A stretch of DNA of 64,000 nucleotides from Mastigocoleus testarum BC008 (lineage in GTDB: Bacteria > Cyanobacteriota > Cyanobacteriia > Cyanobacteriales > Nostocaceae): the NCBI RefSeq assembly GCF_001456025.1, contig NZ_LMTZ01000162.1, positions 124,001 to 188,000 on the forward strand, given 5' to 3'. Position 1 is the first letter of the stretch. Each line of letters begins with the position of its first letter. Positions 34,878 to 43,900 of the stretch are shown piece after piece. The position numbers were made by a program, and so were the translations under genes. The notes beneath the pieces are model-generated. The model ran no database searches. It saw nothing but the letters and a program-made list of their open reading frames with translations, and was not told where the DNA came from.

Positions 34878-34987
34878 ATACTAAATCCGGTTTAATTACC
34901 CCTTTTTAGAATGAGAGAGGGAAGTGTGGAAAGTGTGGGGGAAAATCCCAAAAAATATAAAGGGGTTTTAAAAATCGGATTTGGTAT
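34878..34987. mobile_element. Possible 110-bp MITE
   Basis: Imperfect terminal inverted repeats, ATACTAAATCCGGTTT on the left and AAATCGGATTTGGTAT on the right, also pair internally through TTACCCCTTT and AAAGGGGTTTT. There is no coding capacity. Its size and termini suggest a miniature inverted-repeat element; no transposase is nearby. Confidence 0.5.
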
Positions 34988-35060
34988 GAGGTAATGATTG
35001 AAAAAATTGGAGCCTAAAAGCCCTCAGTTTCTCCTTTTACTGGATCTGAATTTTTGAACT

Positions 35061-37268
35061 TTAACTAAATGCTCCATTAGCAATCACCCGACCCATTTTT
35101 TGATACTCCCGTCGAGCCGCCCAGAGTAGGTGATTCATTCCTACTGTACCGCCATCATCGGCTGCAAGGAAGGCGGCTGCGAGGGCTATGTTACGGATGT
35201 TACCACCGGCTATTTCGAAGCGTTCTGCCATCAAGTCTAAGTTTAAATCTGGGTTGCGGGGTGTGTCATCTGGCCAAATTTTTTCCCAGATGCGACGACG
35301 CTCTTTTTTATTGGGAAAGGGAAATTCCAGGCTGAAGTGCATCCGACGAATAAAAGCGTCATCCATATTTCCCCGCAGGTTGGTGGCTAGAATTACCATT
35401 CCTTGGTATTCTTCCATTCGTTGTAGGAGGTAGCTTACTTCGATATTGGCGTAGCGATCGTGGGAGTCACGAACTTCACTACGTTTACCAAATAGGGAGT
35501 CTGCTTCGTCGAAAAACAAGATTGCATTGCTGCTTTGAGCTTCGTTGAAAATTCGAGATAAGTTTTTCTCGGTTTCGCCGATATATTTACTGACGATGCT
35601 GGAAAGGTCTATTTTATAAAGGTCTAATCCCAATTCTCCGGCAATAATATCGGCAGACATGGTCTTACCTGTACCTGGTAAACCGGCGAAGAAAATGTTT
35701 AATCCTTTACCCATTGCTAGTTTGCGATCGAAGCCCCATTCTTCGTAGATCAGTGCGCGGTATTTGAGGGTGTTACAAATTTCTCGCAAGATTTGCAGTT
35801 GGTCGCTAGGGATAATAATATCACTCCACTTATAATGGGGTTCAATTTTCTTGGCGAGTTTGCTTAATTTACGGTTGGATTGCAGGCGACAAGCTGCGTA
35901 CAAGTCGTCTATTATCAAGTTTTCCTGTCCGGCTTCGCGCCATTGGGCTAGGTTGCGGGCGGTGGCTGTTGCGTCTTCAATTTGACCACCACTAAAGCGG
36001 AATTTACTGGCTAATTCTTTCAGTTCTGTTTCGGAAGCAGGATTTCTTTTACTGTTTAAGTTCTTTAACTTTAAGTTCTTTGATTTTAAATTTTTCTCCC
36101 ACAGTTGTACCCGTTGGTTGGTGGTAGGATAGGAAAATTCCACTCGTAGGAAACTGACATTTTTTAATGCGTCTGTTGGTTCCCAAATTATGTTTCCAGC
36201 GAGGAAAGTTAGTGGAATTTGTTGCTCTTGCTCTGACCATTGCTGTAAGAGTAAATTCAGCCACGGGTGTTTTTCCTCTTCGAGGAAGCTATCAAAGCCT
36301 TTCCAATATAAGGCTGCTTCTTGTAAGATTGTTTCACGATGGATTAAGCTAATTGCTGTTTGAAGTTCCCTTGGTTCAAGTTTGAGTAGTTGTTCTCCAT
36401 CAACTATTAATAATCCTGTACCTAAGTTGTTGCAGATTGCTTCTGCTGTTGCTTGCTTACCGACACCGTAGTCACCCTGGAAGTAGAAGATAAAGTTGTT
36501 TGTAATTGCTGGTTTTTTCTCAATTAGCTTTTGGAAGCGTTGTTTGGTCTCATTTGGTAGTAATAAGTCTTCTAGGTTTTGTTCTGGTGTTTGATAATTT
36601 GTATAAAATTTGATTTGAGAGTCAATTTCGTTATCATCAAGTAAATAATTGACTATACGCTCTTCAATTTTTAGATATTTACTCAGCAGTGGTGCTTGAG
36701 GTTGAGATGGATCGTTGAATAAATTTAATAGGTGATGTTTTAACAGGGGAGAACTGGGAGTCAGGCTTTGACGGGCTTCTAGTTTGGCTTCTAAGTTGGG
36801 AGAAAGTAAGTTTAAAACTAGGTCTACGCTGGGTCGTTTTTTGGTGACATCACCGTGGAGGTAAGCGTAAAGACTTTCGTAGCGTAGGTCGAGTTCTGGT
36901 GCTAAACAGATCAGGAGGATATCAACATCGGTAGGGGTAAGGTCGAAGTCATGGGTGAGGGATTCTAGGCGTAATTTTATGCCTTTTTTTGTGCTTTCTG
37001 CCTGGCGTTGAGCAATATCAGCAGCTAAACTATCAAATACAGTTTTGATTTCGTCGTTAGATAATGGTGTTTCCGCAACAGCCCAACGGGGTACTCCGAT
37101 TGGTATGGTGAGTAGTTCTTCTAGTTCTTGTTCGGATATATATAGTCCTTGGAATTCGGGATCGGTTGACTGGAGTTTTTGCAGTCGCTGGAGTTGGATT
37201 TGGATGAGTAAGTCGATTCTTTCTAGGTTCGCAAGTATGTGTTGTAGAGAAGTTTTGTAGTGTTTCAT
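35061..37268 (-). CDS. CIS-associated AAA+ ATPase (Cis15/Afp15-like)
   Basis: 735-aa AAA+ ATPase of the type conserved in extracellular and thylakoid contractile injection systems, thought to act in particle assembly or cargo handling. The C-terminal AAA module has Walker A AGLPGTGKTMSAD near residue 530, Walker B AILFFDEADSLFG near 587, and FIRRMHFSLEFPFPNKKER as sensor region. An earlier, degenerate ATP-binding module has GDYGVGKQATAE near 266. The N-terminal 200 residues are helical, as in the family. It is the last gene of the minus-strand CIS locus, about 45 bases behind the 190-aa gene. Confidence 0.93.
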   Translation of the reverse strand: MKHYKTSLQHILANLERIDLLIQIQLQRLQKLQSTDPEFQGLYISEQELEELLTIPIGVPRWAVAETPLSNDEIKTVFDSLAADIAQRQAESTKKGIKLRLESLTHDFDLTPTDVDILLICLAPELDLRYESLYAYLHGDVTKKRPSVDLVLNLLSPNLEAKLEARQSLTPSSPLLKHHLLNLFNDPSQPQAPLLSKYLKIEERIVNYLLDDNEIDSQIKFYTNYQTPEQNLEDLLLPNETKQRFQKLIEKKPAITNNFIFYFQGDYGVGKQATAEAICNNLGTGLLIVDGEQLLKLEPRELQTAISLIHRETILQEAALYWKGFDSFLEEEKHPWLNLLLQQWSEQEQQIPLTFLAGNIIWEPTDALKNVSFLRVEFSYPTTNQRVQLWEKNLKSKNLKLKNLNSKRNPASETELKELASKFRFSGGQIEDATATARNLAQWREAGQENLIIDDLYAACRLQSNRKLSKLAKKIEPHYKWSDIIIPSDQLQILREICNTLKYRALIYEEWGFDRKLAMGKGLNIFFAGLPGTGKTMSADIIAGELGLDLYKIDLSSIVSKYIGETEKNLSRIFNEAQSSNAILFFDEADSLFGKRSEVRDSHDRYANIEVSYLLQRMEEYQGMVILATNLRGNMDDAFIRRMHFSLEFPFPNKKERRRIWEKIWPDDTPRNPDLNLDLMAERFEIAGGNIRNIALAAAFLAADDGGTVGMNHLLWAARREYQKMGRVIANGAFS

Positions 37269-37314
37269 AATACAGCATATTCATTATGAATCATGTATTT
37301 ACTTGTGTTTTGAT

Positions 37315-37887
37315 TTACTCATCTTTATCGACTAAAAAGTTAATTTCCGACATCCAGTCTGTATCTGCAAATGAGGGTATTTTAAAAGAACTTAAAGCTT
37401 TTTCCACTGCCTCTTCTGCGGATTTTTTTATTTCTTGTTGGCGTTTTTCTTCTAAACGTTTTTTTCGTTCGCTGAAGAAATCTTGGCTTAAAGATGTGTA
37501 AAATTCATAGATTACTTGTGCTAGTAATTCAGGATTATCTTCTATTTTTTCTTCTATTTCTCCTAATTTGTTAATAAAATCTGGGAGACATTTTTCGATA
37601 TTTGACTCGGAGAATATTTCTTCGAGCATTTTGGGGATTTCTTCTAGACTATCCTCACTGATTTTGATTTGTTCAAATAGCTTATTTAATTCTTTTTCGA
37701 GATGAGTATTAGCTTCTTCTTCTGTTATTTCAAAGGAAGAAATTGCTGTTAGTGCTACTTTCTTTTTTTTACCAGTGAGGTTAAAAAGGGTGAAATTTCC
37801 AGGGGGAATATTCTGGTTTTCGGGAATGAGAAAGTAGCGCGATCGAGTGGAGTCGATCCAGAGAGCAGGGGTATTTTTGTTGTTCAT
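37315..37887 (-). CDS. Unknown acidic helical protein of the CIS locus
   Basis: 190-aa, Glu/Lys-rich and largely helical protein with no recognised domain. Residues 1-50 look like a small beta domain (ALWIDSTRSRYFLIP...FTLFNLTGKKKK). The middle and end are predicted coiled coil (SERKKRLEEKRQQEIKK). It lies between the giant DUF4157 gene (50 bases upstream) and the AAA+ ATPase. Position and charge suggest an adaptor or chaperone for the giant cargo or for the ATPase; this is inference. Confidence 0.75.
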   Translation of the reverse strand: MNNKNTPALWIDSTRSRYFLIPENQNIPPGNFTLFNLTGKKKKVALTAISSFEITEEEANTHLEKELNKLFEQIKISEDSLEEIPKMLEEIFSESNIEKCLPDFINKLGEIEEKIEDNPELLAQVIYEFYTSLSQDFFSERKKRLEEKRQQEIKKSAEEAVEKALSSFKIPSFADTDWMSEINFLVDKDE

Positions 37888-37937
37888 AAAAACCTCTAAT
37901 AGTCTATCATTGTAGCTATACTTTCTATGCTTGATAT

Positions 37938-40900
37938 TTAGCTGGGGTCGATCTCCATTGCATCCCCATTGGATTCAGAATTATTGTCAGTTCTTGTTGC
38001 TTGTAACCACAAATAATCTTGCTTAGCAACCTTGGAAGCCCATGGTATGTTCCAGTTCGAGATTTGCTGTGGGTTGAGAATTTGGTTTGGGTTCTGGGTC
38101 AGATATTGTTCCATTTGTTGCCAGCCATCTGCATAATCTTGCTTAGCCTGGTTGAAAGCGGGATTTCTATCCCAGTCCCTGTTTCCCCATCGGATAGAAG
38201 CCAAGCCAGTTTCATAATCTTGCTTAGCCTGGTTGAAAGCGGGATTTCCATCCCAGTCCCTGTTTCCCCCTCGGATGGAAACCAAGCCAGTTTCATAATC
38301 TTGCTTAGCCTGGTTGAAAGCGGGATTTCTATCCCAGTCCCTGTTTCCCCATCGGATAGAAGCCAAGCCTTGTTCAAAAGTCTCTTTCAGTCCTAGATAA
38401 TTTGCCTCCAGATATGCAAGCCCCATAGTTCCTTGTTCTGCTTCGCCCAATTTCGTTCTAACGTCAGTAAAAATTTTGTCATTGTTTGCGTTATTTTGTG
38501 AGCTTTCGATTGCTTGTTGGTCTGGAGGAGAAGGTGGAGGAGTTTGATTTGTTGATGGTGGATTACTGCTGCTGGATTGATTAATTGAGGCTGTGATTTT
38601 TTCGTTTAATGTCTTTTGTAACAACCGAACTTCGTTCTTGTCTATATCCCCCCTGGTTGCATCCATGATGTGGTCAAAAATTTTGTCTTGATTATGCTTG
38701 TTTAAAATCTTTATCCTCATAAAGTCTGCTTGCCCTGTTTTTGGATTTATGTAATTCGTGAATTTAAGTAAGAGATCGTCACGAAAATTAGATTTTCTGA
38801 AAACTTCTTCTATTGCTAATTGTTCTGTATTTTGATGCAGCGATGCTGGCCAAGCATTTGTTATACGGGTATGACCTCCCGTTCCAGCTCCCATCATATG
38901 GGATATCTCTAAATACCACTTTGTCTTACCTGAAGAAAGAGTAGCCCATGTTAGACGGTTGTTTTCTGTCAATTGTTGTTCTAATGCACTTCTGTGTTGT
39001 TTTTGAGCATCTGACCACCCCCTTGGGCCGCGAGTTATGAAAATTGGAAGACCACTTGTTTTCCCTCCTTGGTTTTTCCATCCGTTTTGTCTTTCTCCTT
39101 TTACATGAACCCTTTCCAATTCTTGTTTCCACTGTTTATTTTGTTTATTTGTCAGATATGGCAGTTCTTTCAACAAGCCTAAATCTTGTGGAGTTCCCTT
39201 CTTGTAATAATTTTTATCTGGTATGTTCATTTTGGTATAGGGATTGCCCTTATCGTCAAACACTACTAGATAACCATTTATTTCTTGTTTATTGTTTGGA
39301 AATTTAGCGGCCAAATCTTCAATTTTATATTCATCAACTTTTGGTTGTACTGCTCGTCCTTTGGCTCCTCCAAATCCTCCACTTGTGCGCGGCAACTGCG
39401 ATTTATTTTGTTCAAGCCAATCGGAAGCTTCTTTAAATGCTTTTCTATCTGTAGTTGGATCGATCATGTCAATCCAACTATTGCCGTAGTTATGCTTTAA
39501 ACTGAGAATTGACACCTGTAGTGTTTCGTCTTCAGAAAGCTCTGTGTTTTGTTTGATAAAACTTTTCCATTTTTCTCTTAAATTATTTTCTGATAATCCC
39601 CCATGCTGGACATTTATTTTGTTCTTGTGAAATTCTTTTTGCTCAAGAAAATAAAGATACCCCCAATCCCTTAAAGTATCAAAATCATTTGGTTTTCCGA
39701 GAATTGATGATAGACTTTTCTTTTGGCTCGATCCGTCTAATTCGTATTGAGTTATAATTCCCTCATTCAAAAGTTTCAATAAATCTCTTATTTGAGTTGG
39801 AGCTAAACCGTTAGTTAAATCTTTTTGTATATCTTCTATTTTGCGATTATCTATTAGGTTTTTAATATCCTTGGGTGACAAAGTTAAATCTAGATCCTCA
39901 AGATCTTTCAGAATGTGATTGGCTCGATCGAGTTTTATATTTTCATCATTTTCTTGGTTAATCTTATTAATTTCATCCTTTAAGTTGTCACTCTTGATTT
40001 TCTCGTTTATTTTGTTTATTTCTTTCATTACGTCTTCACAACGCGAGCAGCGAATCACGCGACCATCTTGAAGAACTTTGATCTCATGTCCATCATCCGT
40101 CTTCTGTTTTGCAACCACACCAGGGTCGTTAACAGGATCGATTTCTGGTTTATCATAGTGAATGCTGCGATCGCCAGATTTAATTGTCTCAGGTGTTTTT
40201 TCCGTATCTAGTGGTTTGATTTCTGTAGTGCGCCCTGGAGTATTATCTGGAGTATTATCTTCAAGAATATCCCTTTCTCTTGTCGTCATTGGTACATCAG
40301 CGTCGGGTTGTAAACCTCTGGGTGTTTCTGTGTCTGCTAAGGGGCGATTACTAGATGTGCTAACGTCTGCCTCACTACGGCTACCGCCAAAAGCATTCTT
40401 AATCGGTCTTGTTACCGCAGAACCAACCCGCTGACCAAATTCAGCCCCACTTCTTTGGTAATTCTCAAACCCTTGAGCAAAGTTTTTGATTTTTTGACCA
40501 GCCCAAGAATCATATTTACTATTACGCTGTTTAGCGTTTTCTACATACTTCTTACGTTCATCTGGTTTTAGTTTGGAAAGTTGCTGAAGTTTTCCTGGAT
40601 CTATCCCCGTTTCTTTTGCCAGCACATTGATTTCGTGGGGTTTCATACCAGGAAGCTTGTTAACCAGATCGGGGTTCTTATTAAAAGTATCAGAAACCTT
40701 AGCCCTATTACTAATTCCTTGTAGCTTATTTATCGAACCATCAACACTTGCCCCAATTGCCAGACCCATAAGAATTCCTTCAGCGGTAATTTCTTCGCCT
40801 GTCGCTAAATTGCCAACTATCTCACCAGTAATATCAAAAATAGAATTAACTCCAAACTCCCAGAAAGCTTTAGTTGTTCCTACACCCAATTTACCTGTCT

Positions 40901-43900
40901 GAGCTAGTAACCTACCAGCAACACCACCAGCAGTACCAAATAAACCGCCAATAGCACCCATTAATGCTGCTTTGCCTGTATCTTCCATTAGGTCTTTACC
41001 ATCAATAGCATTAAATGCTATTTGAGATAAAAATCCAGCTAAAGCTCCTACGGCAGGAAGAATTATGGCTTGAGCAACAAGACCGAAACCAGCAGTGAAA
41101 ACTGCAATGACTATTGATGCAATAATGACAGCAATTATTACAAGACCTTTTAAGAATACATCCAACCAATTAACATCATTAACATCATCTTGGTTCTCTT
41201 CTTCCTCTTTATGGGCTTTGGCCACATAGTTTTCTATATCCGTTTCTAAACAACCTAATGTTCCACAAAGACTTTTCCTGAGTTCAGGTACACTCTTTTC
41301 TAGATCTTTCTTTATTCGTTTGCCAGTACAATCAAGCGAGTTAATTAAATCATTAATGGCATTAGGCAATTCTTTTTGTATGTCTTGAGTAAAATCATCA
41401 ATTTGTGTGCTGTAAGCATCTAGTGATTTTGTAAATGCACAATTTGAACTATTATTTAAGTCGGAAAATAGCTTTCTGGCTTCTTCAAAAGCTATTTCTA
41501 TTTCCTCAATGCCTACTTGAGCTATTTTATTTACAGCATCAATAAGTTGTAATTCCCCTAGTTTGATACTTTGCTCGCTAGTTGCAATACCTAGTTCGAT
41601 TTTTTCTTGCACTGTAGCAATATCGTTATCAAATACTTCGAGTATTTCTGCTATAGTTATACTCAAATCTTCAGGGTGGGGAGCTTCCATTCCCTGAAAT
41701 TTATTATAAGAATCCTGTAGAACATCAAGCAGCTTTGTTGCAGTTTGATTTACTCCATCTTGTAACGACGCGATCGCCTTTTGAGCATCTGTTTCAATTG
41801 TTGATACTTGGCGATCGCCGTAAACCTGTAATATTTGTAATTGAGCAGTTTCTTGTCGATCTAATGATTGTAGAGTCCCTTCTAGATATTGATTTGTCTG
41901 TTTCGTTTGTATAGTTCTGATGCAATCAGCATCTGCAACACTGGTTTTCCTTAATTCTTCTAAATTATCATAAGTCTCGCGTTCATTTTTAAATAATTCT
42001 TGGCGAATTTGTTTTGTTGCACAGCAAATACTTTCAATAATATCTTTTTTGCTATCTACAAGGTCATTAGCCTGTTTATTAGCTTGATTTTGTAGTGATA
42101 TTTTATAGTTATCTGTAACTTCTCGAGCTATTCTAGCTTTATCTTCACCTGTTAGACTTTTATTTAATAGCTCAGCTAGTTCTTTTTGCTTATTCACAAA
42201 ATCTTCGTCAGAAACACTGTCATCATCATCACCAGTAAAAGTACTGAATTCTGATGGAAAAGTTATTACGTCTGTCGATTTATTCGATTCGTCGAACATG
42301 TCCTGCTTGAGTTCCTGGAAGACTTTGTCAGCCTCTGCCTTTTCGTCTGCAACTTCTAGTAAATATCTTGTTTCATAACTCCCTCCAATCTTCTCTGCGT
42401 CGATCGCTGCAGTTGTACCAGCTGATACATAATAATCAAAAGTCTTACCATAACAAGTGTCAATATTTTCAAGTAATTGGGATTGTTTCTCTCTAAGTTC
42501 GGTAAATACTTCTGTGTATTTAGATCCGATAGTTTCGATGGCTACCCTATTTTTTTCGTTAATCTTGCCGACTTGTTCTCCGTGTTGTGTTTCAATATTG
42601 AGTTGAGTTTCTCTAGCTAGACTTTCTGCTTGAATACGTTTTTGTTTTACTTGAGCAGAAATGATATCTTTTTGTTGCTGGACTGTTGAGAGTACGGCTG
42701 CTTTTGCATTTTCTGCAGTTATATTAATACGAGTAGATATACTTTCTCCTAGCTCTGTAAATGTGTGTACTCGCAAAGCTGCGTCTGTCAAAAACTTACT
42801 TGCCATGCTGCTTGCAGTAGCTCTTTGCTTTTCTAAAACCGTAGAATTATTTTCTGTATAGGTTTTTTCGCCTTGGGGCAATTTAAAGTTTATTTTAGCC
42901 GCAGTTAGCCGAATGATTTTACCTTGTGTAGCTCTCAGCCCAGTTTGTACATCTCTAGGGTTGTTTATAGCTTGGACTTTTTCTGCTATTGTTTCTGAAT
43001 TATTTGATTCCCCTGTTACCAAATTTTGTTGAGTGTTTGGGGCTGTTATGGCCGAGCTTTGTTGATTTAACTTTGGTTTTGCTTCTAGTGAGGTATTTGC
43101 TGAAGGTTTTTTATTTAAAGCTTTTGTACCTTTGTTAGCTGTATTATCTGGTTGATTAACGTTATTTTCGCACGTAGAATCTTGTTCTAGACTTCCTTTT
43201 TCTGCTTCAATAACTTCTTGTTTTCCCCCACCTTCTTCTCCTTCCTTTCCTTCCTCTTCCGAAGGACACTTTTGTTCATCAGAAGACTCTTCTTGTTCAG
43301 TTTGTTCCTCATCTTGCTTACCACAATCATCAGAATTTAAGTCAGCTGTACTATCATTTTCTGATGAATCTTCTTGTTCAGTTTGTTCCTCATCTTGCTT
43401 ACCACAATCATCAGAATTTAAGTCAGCCGTACTATCATTTCCTGATTCACTTCCAGTAATGTCTTCAGCCGTACTGTCATTTCCTGATATACCTTCGGTA
43501 ATGTCTTCATTGTTACCACAATTATCAGAACCTGAGTCAGCCGTACTATTGTTTCCTGATGGCTCTTCTTGTTCAGTTTGTTCCTTTTGTTTGTCACCTG
43601 TATTTTGCTCACCACAATCATCAGAACCTGAGTCAGCCCTACTATTGCTTATTGATGGACGTCCAGTAATGCCTTCATTAGGAATTTCTCCTTTGGATCT
43701 TTTTGATTTATTATTACAAGTGCTGGCATGAGTTGCTGTTGTTACCTCAGGTGCTTCTTTTGATACAGACCCACCCGATTCTTCTTTCGCTTGAATAACA
43801 CCTTCTGCTTTCTCTTCTTGCTCGCACTGAGCGCAAGCATGCTGTACTTCAGTATCTTCAGATACCTCAGAAACTTTTACTCCTGCGTCTTCCTTCGACT

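Noticed and set aside
38019..38396. 125-aa plus-strand ORF with repeats inside the giant cargo gene
   Set aside because: It is the antisense shadow of the 81-bp repeats; the minus frame carries the DUF4157 protein and its repeats.
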